Shown here piece by piece: positions 1 to 5,977 of a stretch of 7,076 nucleotides of DNA. Positions within the stretch are counted from its first letter, which is position 1. Every line of letters starts with the position of its first letter. The notes beneath the pieces are model-generated. The model saw only the letters and a program-made list of their open reading frames with translations, made no database searches and was not told the origin of the DNA. The position numbers were made by a program, and so were the translations under genes. Source of the DNA: Candidatus Saccharibacteria bacterium UBA1949 (GTDB taxonomy: Bacteria; Patescibacteriota; Saccharimonadia; Saccharimonadales; Saccharimonadaceae). The stretch spans positions 9,357-16,432 of the forward strand of contig DDER01000037.1 of the NCBI GenBank assembly GCA_002336735.1, read 5' to 3'.

Positions 1-23
1 TCTACCAAATGAGCTAATGCCCC
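1..23 (-). tRNA. tRNA 5' end, probably tRNA-Ala (cut by window edge)
   Basis: Read on the minus strand, this begins GGGGCAT, then TA, then GCTC and a D-loop ATTTGGTAGA, which is the standard acceptor and D-arm start of a bacterial tRNA. The 5' end is at position 23 and the rest, including the anticodon, lies outside the window. The GGGGC acceptor start is typical of tRNA-Ala, so that identity is an inference. An extended -10 promoter sits just upstream at 57-64. Confidence 0.82.
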
Positions 24-56
24 AACTACGACGATCAACATCTATGATCACCGATT

Positions 57-86
57 ATTGTATCAGACTGCAACCGGACCGAACAA
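57..86 (-). promoter_or_regulatory. Promoter of the left-edge tRNA
   Basis: On the minus strand TTGTTC (86-81) is followed after 18 bp by TACAAT (62-57), and TGA immediately before the -10 gives an extended -10 element (TGnTACAAT). Predicted transcription start is near position 50, leaving a leader of about 25 nt before the tRNA. Confidence 0.5.
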
Positions 87-133
87 TAGGTCTGAGGAGA
101 ATCCTGCATTAAGACCCTCGACAAACCACCGCC

Positions 134-167
134 AAAAAACATACCTGCCTTTACTAAAAGACAGGTA
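134..167 (-). terminator. Intrinsic terminator, minus strand
   Basis: Arms TACCTG (142-147) and CAGGTA (162-167), one C/A mismatch, then CTTT (149-152) and AAAG (157-160), close a four-base loop ACTA. On the minus strand the stem is followed by TG and six T's (139-134), the layout of a Rho-independent terminator. No ordinary gene lies upstream on this strand, which points to a short transcript starting near 210. Confidence 0.65.
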
Positions 168-210
168 GTAGTGTGCTGTTGCGCGCCCACCCGGGGCACA
201 GTAACGACAT
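134..210 (-). ncRNA. Candidate small transcript: sRNA or 18-codon leaderless ORF
   Basis: A promoter (246-218) and an intrinsic terminator (167-134) frame a transcript of about 75 nt on the minus strand. It begins with an ATG ORF, 210-154, encoding MSLLCPGWARNSTLLPVF, whose TAG lies in the terminator loop. The RNA also has a GC-rich segment (GCCCCGGGTGGGC) able to form a hairpin before the terminator. I do not recognise it. It may be a non-coding RNA, a leaderless micropeptide, or chance. There is no Shine-Dalgarno, but several neighbouring genes have the same -10-to-ATG spacing. An overlap of stop codon and terminator would be unusual for a translated gene, which slightly favours RNA. Confidence 0.3.
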
Positions 211-217
211 GTTGTTT

Positions 218-246
218 ATTTTAGCCGCGATCGTTTTAAGCCGCAA
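218..246 (-). promoter_or_regulatory. Promoter of a possible short minus-strand transcript
   Basis: On the minus strand TTGCGG (246-241) is separated by exactly 17 bp from TAAAAT (223-218). The predicted start point, about 7 nt downstream, coincides with an ATG at 210-208. The -35 matches consensus at only three positions, so this is a sequence-only prediction. The terminator at 134-167 supports it. Confidence 0.4.
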
Positions 247-324
247 CGGGACACCCCATTGCGCATCAGCTTAGTCACTATTATGCTCGTGTTTATAAAA
301 ATATGCAAGTGTTATATCTTTTGA

Positions 325-353
325 TTGCTTTTTTGGCGGTCGTGTGCTTAAAT
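325..353 (+). promoter_or_regulatory. Promoter of the RRM gene
   Basis: TTGCTT (325-330), a 17-bp spacer, then TTAAAT (348-353), with TGC directly before the -10 (345-347) making it an extended -10. Transcription would start near 360, giving a 5' leader of about 100 nt before the GTG at 463. That is much longer than the leaders of the other genes here. Confidence 0.5.
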
Positions 354-462
354 AGGTACGTTCAGAAGCATGTGCACGCGATAGAGTAGAGAGAATATCT
401 TTCCTGTACGTAACACTAGGGTCGATCTGAAATATTAGCACCAAGAAAGAGAATAACTATCC

Positions 463-777
463 GTGGATAAGCAAAATCTTTTCGTAGGCAGCCTTGCCTA
501 CACAACTAACGATGACAGTCTCAAAGCTTTTTTTGAGACGGTCGGTGAAGTTGAAAGCGCTCGCGTCATCAGTGACCGCGACAGCGGCCGATCAAAGGGC
601 TTCGGGTTCGTCACTATGGTTAACGCCGATGACAACCAAAAAGCCGTTGATCAGCTCAACGGCAAAGAACTTGATGGCCGTGCCATCAATGTCAGCCTCG
701 CCCGCCCTAAAGAAGATCGCCCTAAACGCGACTTTGGCGGCGACAATGGCGGTTCATTCCGTCAGCGCAGCTGGTAA
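463..777 (+). CDS. Small RRM-domain RNA-binding protein
   Basis: A 104-residue protein made almost entirely of one RNA recognition motif. RNP-2 is LFVGSL at residues 6-11 and RNP-1 is KGFGFVTM at about 45-52, carrying the aromatic residues that stack on RNA bases. The DGRAINVSLARP segment is the usual last RRM strand, followed by a short basic, glycine-containing tail (GGDNGGSFRQRSW). Bacterial proteins of this design are single-strand RNA binders, in cyanobacteria often cold-induced; the RNA target here is unknown. The start is GTG at 463, placed just before RNP-2 as is normal for the family, with a weak purine-rich AAGAAAGAG 11 nt upstream. It has its own promoter and a strong terminator right after the TAA, so it is probably transcribed alone. 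The family call is firm. Confidence 0.93.
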   Translation: MDKQNLFVGSLAYTTNDDSLKAFFETVGEVESARVISDRDSGRSKGFGFVTMVNADDNQKAVDQLNGKELDGRAINVSLARPKEDRPKRDFGGDNGGSFRQRSW

Positions 778-794
778 TCACCAGTAGCTCACAG

Positions 795-832
795 ACTAAA
801 ACACCCTTTCCTAGCGGCGAGGGTGTTTTAGT
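795..832. terminator. Bidirectional intrinsic terminator between convergent genes
   Basis: ACTAAAACACCC (795-806) and GGGTGTTTTAGT (821-832) are perfect complements, and T807/A820 adds a thirteenth pair around a 12-base loop. The A-rich and T-rich ends of the stem make it readable as a terminator from both sides. It would end the RRM transcript on the plus strand and the PGPGW/seven-helix transcript on the minus strand. Confidence 0.85.
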
Positions 833-917
833 GCCTAGATACAAGACTGGTCTTGGGCGCCACGCATTATCTGGATGCCCTCATTGCCCAGGGCCCGTGA
901 TTACTCTTGCCCGTTCA

Positions 918-1280
918 TTACCTGACCCACGGCGCCCGTAGCCAGTCGGCCCCTAGATGTAGCCAGTTATTTATCATGCCATAGCCGTTTAACAGCCAGA
1001 TTGTCAGCACTACAATCGTGGCCGTCACTACCCAAAACCCCACCCGCACCCATCGTGGCTGTACCACCAACCACGCTTGCCAGGCATTGTACCGACCCCT
1101 CGCATAGTCATGCAAACGCTGCGCCCAGGTAAACTCTGTTGCCAGTATCGACAAGCCAATAAATACAATCAGCCAGCCTGGACCAGGGTACGGAATAGCA
1201 ATAATCCCAACACAAAATACCACCCCGCCCACAATGCCGATGACAATTTTTTTGATGCGTGGCGGTAGCTTATCAACCAC
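918..1280 (-). CDS. PGPGW-type small transmembrane protein
   Basis: A protein of about 120 residues with a basic N-terminus (DKLPPRIKK), a first hydrophobic segment, the signature PGPGWLIVFIGLSILATEF, a conserved WAQRL segment, and a second hydrophobic segment near residues 77-96. This matches the PGPGW putative transmembrane family (Pfam PF09656 / TIGR02611), best known from actinobacteria, whose function is unknown. I chose GTG at 1280, which overlaps the end of the upstream gene by 8 nt. It starts just before the conserved KLPPR stretch and gives a normal family length. An ATG at 1367 is also open in this frame but would add 29 unsupported residues lying wholly over the upstream gene. Probably translated from the same mRNA as the seven-helix protein; the terminator at 795-832 follows. 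Family call good, start uncertain. Confidence 0.8.
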   Translation of the reverse strand: MVDKLPPRIKKIVIGIVGGVVFCVGIIAIPYPGPGWLIVFIGLSILATEFTWAQRLHDYARGRYNAWQAWLVVQPRWVRVGFWVVTATIVVLTIWLLNGYGMINNWLHLGADWLRAPWVR

Positions 1281-2019
1281 GAGCCATAAATGCTTTCTTA
1301 ATCCACGCAACCCCGGATCCGGCAGGCCACTTGTGATACGCCGGTAGCATATCACCCGCAATGACAACTACAAAAATAACTGCAAAGCCACACATAATAG
1401 ACGGGATACCAGTCATAGTCGATGGATCGATAATATTAATCAGCGTCGTCGGCAACATAAAGGCCGCATAGCCAAAACTCAATGACTTTAGGGCGCGTGC
1501 AATATGTGGCCGCGCTGATCCAGCATAATGCAGACTGTACGCCACTCCTGCGAGCAGCAAGCTGTAGTAATAGAGCGCATGAAGTTTACTAGCCCATGGA
1601 TTTATCTCAAATATAACATAGTTGCCTAGGCACGCCTGTGCGCCCAAGCCTTGCTCGGACAACATAAAATAACCTCCAAATACCACAGCAATCGCATAGC
1701 TCGCAGCAAGCATACGATGGTTGCGCTTGCCGGCAATGCGCGTCGCAAGATGCAACCCTAATGGTGGTAATAGTGTAATAGCAACATACCCTACGCGCGC
1801 CCACGTCAAGCTACTGAGCCCCCAGCTGCCCTCACAGACATTATATTCAGCCAGCTGAAAGGTCGCCAAACAGATGAGTATCACGACACACAGACGAGTC
1901 ACGGCTGTCAGACGATAGCGCAAGACAATCCATATCGCCAGGACAATTTCAATCATAAATGTCGCTAGCATTACTGGCGGTGAAAAACAAAACAGTCGAT
2001 CGTTTTTTAGGTAGCGCAT
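1273..2019 (-). CDS. Seven-helix integral membrane protein of unknown function
   Basis: A protein of 248 residues with seven hydrophobic segments, at about 17-36, 38-56, 74-96, 103-121, 146-167, 179-198 and 204-225. Visible landmarks are FSPPVMLATF near the N-terminus, FQLAEYNVC (54-62), LLPPLGLHL (83-91), Cys62 and Cys130, and GIPSIMCGF (204-212). The LPPLGLHL segment resembles the 7TM sensor region found at the N-terminus of some histidine kinases (HisKA_7TM, PF16927), but no kinase or other cytoplasmic output domain follows. It could be a stand-alone receptor or an unrelated membrane protein, and I cannot name a function. The ATG is 8 nt after an extended -10 (TGCTATAAT, 2036-2028), so its mRNA is probably leaderless. 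It overlaps the PGPGW gene by 8 nt. Confidence 0.78.
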   Translation of the reverse strand: MRYLKNDRLFCFSPPVMLATFMIEIVLAIWIVLRYRLTAVTRLCVVILICLATFQLAEYNVCEGSWGLSSLTWARVGYVAITLLPPLGLHLATRIAGKRNHRMLAASYAIAVVFGGYFMLSEQGLGAQACLGNYVIFEINPWASKLHALYYYSLLLAGVAYSLHYAGSARPHIARALKSLSFGYAAFMLPTTLINIIDPSTMTGIPSIMCGFAVIFVVVIAGDMLPAYHKWPAGSGVAWIKKAFMARG

Positions 2020-2027
2020 ACTACGAT

Positions 2028-2036
2028 ATTATAGCA
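2028..2036 (-). promoter_or_regulatory. Extended -10 promoter of the seven-helix gene
   Basis: The minus strand reads TGCTATAAT, a perfect extended -10, in the 19-bp gap after the upstream operon. No good -35 is visible, as expected where an extended -10 compensates. Only 8 nt separate it from the ATG at 2019, so transcription should begin at or next to the start codon. Confidence 0.65.
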
Positions 2037-2038
2037 AA

Positions 2039-2479
2039 TCAATCGCTATTTGCTCCGATATCCTGACCAGTGCTCCTGGAAAAATTCTCCTCTAGCATCA
2101 ATACTAATTCGCTGTCCGTATCCCAGACATATACTTTGTCTGCAAAATCAGGGAGGTAGGTCTTCCCCACCGAACACTGATGTTGATAGACGATGATAGA
2201 TTTTCCAAGCGTAAGCGCAGCGCCAATCTCAATAAGCATACCTTCACTACGACGCGCCGAAGTAATGAGGACGAGCACAATATCATACGCTGGCAGTTTG
2301 CTGAGCGTATGATCAAGCCACTGTTTTGGGGTCACATACCCCGTCGTGCCAGGATCGAAAATATCAATATAGTGAAGTATACCCCTCTCAGTCAAGATGT
2401 CATGCAATCGTTTCATACGAGTTCGGACAACCATCTCATTCTCGCCGGTCATTGCATAGGCTACAAAGACTGATTTCAT
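2039..2479 (-). CDS. Nucleoside 2-deoxyribosyltransferase-like protein
   Basis: A 146-residue soluble protein with an alternating alpha/beta pattern: strand KSVFVAYAMTG (2-12), helix, strand, helix, strand YDIVLVLITS (65-74), then SEGMLIEIGAALTLGKSIIVY (78-98). That last motif corresponds to the (S)xG(T)xxELGxAxxxGKPV signature of the nucleoside 2-deoxyribosyltransferase superfamily (PF05014 and relatives such as RCL), in which the glutamate, here Glu84, attacks the sugar C1'. Family members move or remove deoxyribose from nucleosides or nucleotides; the substrate here cannot be read. The start ATG overlaps the ligA stop as ATGA, and AGGG (2490-2487) lies 7 nt upstream, so it is translationally coupled to ligA. 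A TIR-like or DUF4406-like role is an alternative. The fold assignment is moderately sure, activity unproven. Confidence 0.68.
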   Translation of the reverse strand: MKSVFVAYAMTGENEMVVRTRMKRLHDILTERGILHYIDIFDPGTTGYVTPKQWLDHTLSKLPAYDIVLVLITSARRSEGMLIEIGAALTLGKSIIVYQHQCSVGKTYLPDFADKVYVWDTDSELVLMLEENFSRSTGQDIGANSD

Positions 2480-4488
2480 ATCATCGCCCTAAACGCAGCC
2501 TCATCTATAATGGTTACGTGAAACTTTTTTGCCTTGGCTAGCTTGTTGGCACCGACTTTTTCGCCCGCCACAAGATAATCCGTATCCTTGCCAACACTGG
2601 TTTGAAATATACCCCCCAGGGTGCGAATCCTTTCGGCTGCTTCATCTCGACTCATTGATACAAGACTGCCTGTTACAACAAAACTTAGACCTTTGAGCTG
2701 ACCGTTGTTCTGTTGATGAATAGGGTGCACGTGCAGTAGTTTGAACTTTTTGAGTAACGTGCGGTTGTCGCTATCGCCAAACCACGCCACCACACTCTCC
2801 GCAACAACCATACCTACCCCATCTACCTCAGTCAGTTGATCAATCGTCGCATCAGCTATACCTGCTAGGGAGCCGAACTTTGCGGATAGGTCAATTGCTG
2901 TCTGTATGCCGACATGACGAATACCAAGACCATAGACAAACCGCTCAAGGCGCGGCGTTTTTTTTGCCGCAATTGCATCAATGAGTTTATGCGCCGATAT
3001 CTCAGCAAATCTGTCAACTGTTAGCAGCTGCTCAACTGACAGTGTATAAATATCCGCCAAATCACGCACTAGATACGTATCGACTAATGCTGAGACATTT
3101 TTCTCCCCTAGCGTATCAATATCAAGAGCACCCTTGCTGGCAAAATGACATAATGACCGCTTAAGTATAATAGGGTCAGTTCGCCCCTTGACTCGATACA
3201 CAGCCTCCCCGTCAGGTCGCTCAAATTGAAGTCCTGAATACTGGCGGGCAAGTTCTTGCTCGTAGTTAATTTTCCTCGCACCTTCTGGCCGCAACTCGAC
3301 AATAACACGTTCTACCTGCGGAATAATATCCCCGGCTTTGAATATTACAACTGTATCACCACGGCGAACATCGAGTCGCGAGATTTCATCAGCATTATGC
3401 AGGCTTGCGTGCTGCACAGTAGTACCAGCCACTTTTACAGGGTCAAAGACCGCTACCGGTGTCGCGGCACCCGTACGCCCAATTGAGATGACAATATCTC
3501 TCACGACAGTCGTCGCCTGCTCGGCGGCATATTTATAGGCGACTGCCCCACGAGGCTGTTTGCCGGCAATCCCGAGACTATCAAACACCTTGCGATCATT
3601 AACTTTAATGACTAAACCGTCAGTGTTAAACGGCAGCTGATGACGTTTGTCGCTCCACCCACATACAAATCTCATTGTCTCGTCTAGTGTCTTAAAAACA
3701 GCTGCCTCAGGATTACGGGTAACACCCAGTGCTGTAAGCGTTTCATAGGCGTACAAATTGGTCGGCACGTCTTGTGTCTCTTCTCGTATAATATCGTACC
3801 CACGAAAATGAAGCGGGCGACTAGCAACAAGCCCGGGATCAAGCTGGCGAATTGTACCGGCAGCAAGATTACGAGGGTTGGCAAATGGCGGCTTACCAGC
3901 GGCAATTTGTGCTGCATTGAGATGCTCAAACTCTTGCTTTAACATGATAATTTCGCCCCTTACTTCAGTGCGACCATCCAAAAACTTCTCATAACCTGCC
4001 GTCAGGCGCAATCGTAATGGAACATTTCTGATCGTTCGAACATTGTGTGTCACATCCTCGCCAACAAAACCATCACCTCTCGTAATAGCCTGCACCAGCA
4101 CACCATCCTGGTACACCAGAGCACAGGCCAAGCCATCCATCTTGAGATCAGCAAAAAACTCGCGACGACTACCAACAGGCATAAGTTTATCTATGCGCCT
4201 AGCCCATGCTTCAACATCAGCCTTGTCAAAAACATCATTCAGGCTCAACATGCGACGAGAATGAGGAACTTTTGCAAATCCATCGAGCAACTTATTACCG
4301 ACACGTTGTGTTGGGCTATCGAGCGTAATCAGTTCGGGGTGGGCCGCCTCCAGTCGCTTAAGCTCACCAAAGAGACTATCATATACTGAGTCATCAACTG
4401 TTGGCGCATCAAGAACATGGTACTCGTAACTATACTGATCAATCAGTTTTTTGAGTTCAGTCATACGTCGTTCAGGCTGGTGAGGCAT
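2476..4488 (-). CDS. ligA: NAD-dependent DNA ligase LigA, zinc-finger cysteines absent
   Basis: Seals nicks in duplex DNA using NAD+ in replication and repair. The 670-residue length matches the family (E. coli 671). Seen in order: domain Ia with YEYHVLDAP and VYDSL; the adenylation domain with LKMDG, whose Lys116 is the site of AMP attachment; EVRGEI; NPRNLAAGTIRQLDP; TDGLVIKV and the AYKY lysine; the OB fold with GRTGAATPVAVFDPV and HNADEI; helix-hairpin-helix repeats (GLGIRHVGIQTA, VDGVGMVVAES); and a C-terminal BRCT domain from about 598. The four zinc-binding cysteines expected between OB and HhH are missing: residues 412-447 hold ARQYSG where CPxCG is usual, and the single Cys447 is not at a ligand position. 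I chose ATG 4488 because it aligns with the E. coli start; ATG 4464 is possible. It overlaps the upstream membrane-protein gene by 17 nt, with AGAAAGG 12 nt upstream. Confidence 0.97.
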   Translation of the reverse strand: MPHQPERRMTELKKLIDQYSYEYHVLDAPTVDDSVYDSLFGELKRLEAAHPELITLDSPTQRVGNKLLDGFAKVPHSRRMLSLNDVFDKADVEAWARRIDKLMPVGSRREFFADLKMDGLACALVYQDGVLVQAITRGDGFVGEDVTHNVRTIRNVPLRLRLTAGYEKFLDGRTEVRGEIIMLKQEFEHLNAAQIAAGKPPFANPRNLAAGTIRQLDPGLVASRPLHFRGYDIIREETQDVPTNLYAYETLTALGVTRNPEAAVFKTLDETMRFVCGWSDKRHQLPFNTDGLVIKVNDRKVFDSLGIAGKQPRGAVAYKYAAEQATTVVRDIVISIGRTGAATPVAVFDPVKVAGTTVQHASLHNADEISRLDVRRGDTVVIFKAGDIIPQVERVIVELRPEGARKINYEQELARQYSGLQFERPDGEAVYRVKGRTDPIILKRSLCHFASKGALDIDTLGEKNVSALVDTYLVRDLADIYTLSVEQLLTVDRFAEISAHKLIDAIAAKKTPRLERFVYGLGIRHVGIQTAIDLSAKFGSLAGIADATIDQLTEVDGVGMVVAESVVAWFGDSDNRTLLKKFKLLHVHPIHQQNNGQLKGLSFVVTGSLVSMSRDEAAERIRTLGGIFQTSVGKDTDYLVAGEKVGANKLAKAKKFHVTIIDEAAFRAMI

Positions 4489-5572
4489 TGTCTTCGAGAA
4501 CCTTTCTATATAGCAGATAGACGTATGCCGATGACCAGACAAGCGAGCCGGCACTGAGGCTTGTTACCACCAGAGGTACTATCGGTAGCCAGTTTACGGC
4601 CGGCGCCACAGATTTGAGCCATGAATCAAATCCAACAATCGGCAAGCCAATCACTATCCATACTACAACCAGCACAAACACCATCCACAGCAAGCGATAC
4701 AATATCCTCACTCGCCGACCAACAACGAGATCTCCGGCTATTTTTAGTGCCTGCATAGGATACATACCTGGCACAGTTGCGATAACCAATGCCATGATTG
4801 TGCCTGTGGCCCAATATAAACTCAATACTGCGACTAAAATCGCAATCACCCAAAAGACCATAGCGCCAAATCCGCTATCCACATAGCCAGTGGTTGCCAA
4901 AGCATTGTAGGTGACTGCGGCCAGCCCAACCGGTATCAATTGGACCACAAGTATTGCTACCAATATTCCACTGGCTACGAGCGGAGCGCTAGCGCTATAC
5001 AGACCATCACGGACTCTCGGCTTTTCGCCCGCAAGAATCAACCGTACGAGCCAGATGGTCGTGAGCCACAAAATAACACCAAATAGCCCCATATACAATC
5101 GTTGCAAATCGCTCACGTTTTCAGTAAAAACTCCCGAGACGGTACCGGTCAGCAAAATTGCCGACTTACCCACCTCTCCCCAGTTACCCTGAAAAATGTC
5201 CTCGCTACTAGCAGAAACGACATCATTGATCATACGATACGCGTCCTGAGACACGACATTCCCGACCATAATAGACGCAAACCCATAAAGCACCGCTAAT
5301 GTGACAAATAGGCGCTTATTCAACCATAGCGTACGAGCCGTATGATAGGTAAAACTGATATATCCTGGCAAATGCAGTGATCTGACATAATCACGCCGCA
5401 AAGTAAGACGGAAACTACGATGTGGGCGACGGCCTAGGAATTTCTCACGACGATCACCAAGCCGTTTCACGCGCTCGATTATCCGAATGCGCATAGCGGT
5501 ATGGGTCGCCCTGCCCAGCGCACTTGCCCTACTCCGTCCCGTCCGGTTGTCCTGATTTTTTTTAGTAGTCAT
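4472..5572 (-). CDS. Polytopic membrane protein, first gene of the ligA operon
   Basis: A 366-residue protein that I do not recognise as a characterised family. A strongly basic N-terminal region of about 80 residues (RRPHRSFRLTLRRDYVRSL, LPGYISFTY) is followed by hydrophobic segments at about 87-106, 158-180, 197-222, 236-268 (long enough for two passes), 291-314 and 328-354. The basic head should be cytoplasmic. I associate proteins with this LPGY-preceded head with Saccharibacteria, but no role is established that I know of. I chose ATG 5572 because a TGATATACT extended -10 (5590-5582) abuts an earlier in-frame ATG at 5581, which would lie upstream of the predicted transcription start. From 5572 the mRNA would be nearly leaderless. 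The end overlaps ligA by 17 nt, so the two are co-transcribed. Confidence 0.78.
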   Translation of the reverse strand: MTTKKNQDNRTGRSRASALGRATHTAMRIRIIERVKRLGDRREKFLGRRPHRSFRLTLRRDYVRSLHLPGYISFTYHTARTLWLNKRLFVTLAVLYGFASIMVGNVVSQDAYRMINDVVSASSEDIFQGNWGEVGKSAILLTGTVSGVFTENVSDLQRLYMGLFGVILWLTTIWLVRLILAGEKPRVRDGLYSASAPLVASGILVAILVVQLIPVGLAAVTYNALATTGYVDSGFGAMVFWVIAILVAVLSLYWATGTIMALVIATVPGMYPMQALKIAGDLVVGRRVRILYRLLWMVFVLVVVWIVIGLPIVGFDSWLKSVAPAVNWLPIVPLVVTSLSAGSLVWSSAYVYLLYRKVLEDNASPA

Positions 5573-5581
5573 CCTTACCAT

Positions 5582-5590
5582 AGTATATCA
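5582..5590 (-). promoter_or_regulatory. Extended -10 promoter of the membrane protein-ligA operon
   Basis: The minus strand reads TGATATACT (5590-5582), with no clear -35. The ATG at 5572 is 9 nt downstream of the -10. A 9-bp near-palindrome GTGAGTCAC (5599-5607) sits where the upstream promoter half would be and might be an operator, but it is too short to assert. Confidence 0.5.
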
Positions 5591-5644
5591 TCGACCACGT
5601 GAGTCACTATGAGTTGCGCATTGTCATATTACGTGATAATGCAC

Positions 5645-5670
5645 AAAAAAATGACCCGCATTGGGATCAT
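5645..5670 (-). terminator. Intrinsic terminator of tRNA-Cys
   Basis: ATGACCC (5651-5657) pairs with GGG (5663-5665) and TCAT (5667-5670) around loop GCATT, with one bulged base (5666). On the minus strand the stem runs straight into a T tract (5650-5645). It lies just after the tRNA 3' CCA and separates the tRNA from the ligA operon. Confidence 0.8.
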
Positions 5671-5674
5671 CTTT

Positions 5675-5748
5675 TGGAGGCACGTACGAGAGTCGAACTC
5701 GTCTACGAGGTTTTGCAGACCTCTGCGTAACCGCTCCGCCAACGCGCC
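5675..5748 (-). tRNA. tRNA-Cys (anticodon GCA)
   Basis: A complete 74-nt tRNA with encoded CCA. Acceptor GGCGCGT pairs with ACGTGCC (one G-U). The anticodon stem GAGGT/ACCTC encloses loop CTGCAAA with anticodon GCA at 5716-5714. The T arm is ACGAG-TTCGACT-CTCGT. The discriminator is U73 (position 5678), a key identity base for CysRS. It is close in form to E. coli tRNA-Cys. It has its own extended -10 promoter and terminator, so it is transcribed alone. Confidence 0.97.
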
Positions 5749-5758
5749 ACTTAGAGCT

Positions 5759-5767
5759 ATTATAGCA
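5759..5767 (-). promoter_or_regulatory. Extended -10 promoter of tRNA-Cys
   Basis: The minus strand reads TGCTATAAT (5767-5759), a perfect extended -10, ending 10 bp before the mature tRNA 5' end at 5748. The predicted start leaves a leader of only a few nucleotides. No convincing -35 is visible. Confidence 0.65.
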
Positions 5768-5965
5768 GAATACTACTCTTCTAGGATCGTAGGCCAACAC
5801 AAGATCAGCGTCCAAGTATGCAACACCCCAAGCACACTATCAGCCACTCACGGATATCGCAACGACACTTACGATACAAAGCCTATTTTGAGTGAAATAA
5901 CTAGACTCACCAAGCACGCTGACTCCTGCCTATTATACTGCCTGTGCTTATCCGGCCGCCTATCG

Positions 5966-5971
5966 TATAAT
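5966..5971 (+). promoter_or_regulatory. -10 element of the CDF transporter gene
   Basis: A consensus TATAAT ends 6 nt before the ATG at 5978, so the predicted transcription start coincides with the start codon and the mRNA would be leaderless. No clear -35 or TGn extension is visible. A second -10-like TATACT lies at 5934-5939. Confidence 0.55.
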
Positions 5972-5977
5972 AACCAC

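Larger units (their letters stand above)
24..462. other. Intergenic region between the left tRNA and the RRM gene
   Basis: No protein gene of normal length is convincing here. The stretch contains the minus-strand tRNA promoter, a minus-strand promoter and terminator that frame a possible short transcript (134-246), and a plus-strand promoter for the RRM gene (325-353). A nested inverted repeat (GGTCT 89-93 with AGACC 112-116, enclosing AGGA/TCCT) has no assigned role. I looked for the hallmarks of SRP RNA, tmRNA and RNase P RNA and did not find them. Confidence 0.6.

Noticed and set aside
24..462. Known structural RNA (SRP RNA, tmRNA, RNase P RNA) in the left intergenic region
   Set aside because: None of their conserved core strings is visible on either strand.
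494..787. Open frame overlapping the RRM gene on the same strand
   Set aside because: It is a +1-frame shadow with a composition typical of a frame-shifted read; the RRM motifs are in the other frame.
1281..1367. ATG at 1367 as start of the PGPGW protein
   Set aside because: It adds 29 residues that overlap the seven-helix gene and do not look like the family. Kept only as an alternative.
4489..4554. Longer ligA start with 22 extra residues
   Set aside because: These codons lie inside the upstream membrane-protein gene and precede the point where alignment to known LigA begins. ATG 4488 gives the family length.
5573..5581. ATG at 5581 as start of the membrane-protein gene
   Set aside because: It directly abuts the predicted -10 element, so it would lie upstream of the transcription start.
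5609..5977. N-terminal extension of the CDF transporter reading frame by 123 codons
   Set aside because: The frame is open only by chance: it runs through the complete tRNA-Cys and its promoter and terminator on the other strand, and the extension has no CDF character. The ATG at 5978 follows a TATAAT.
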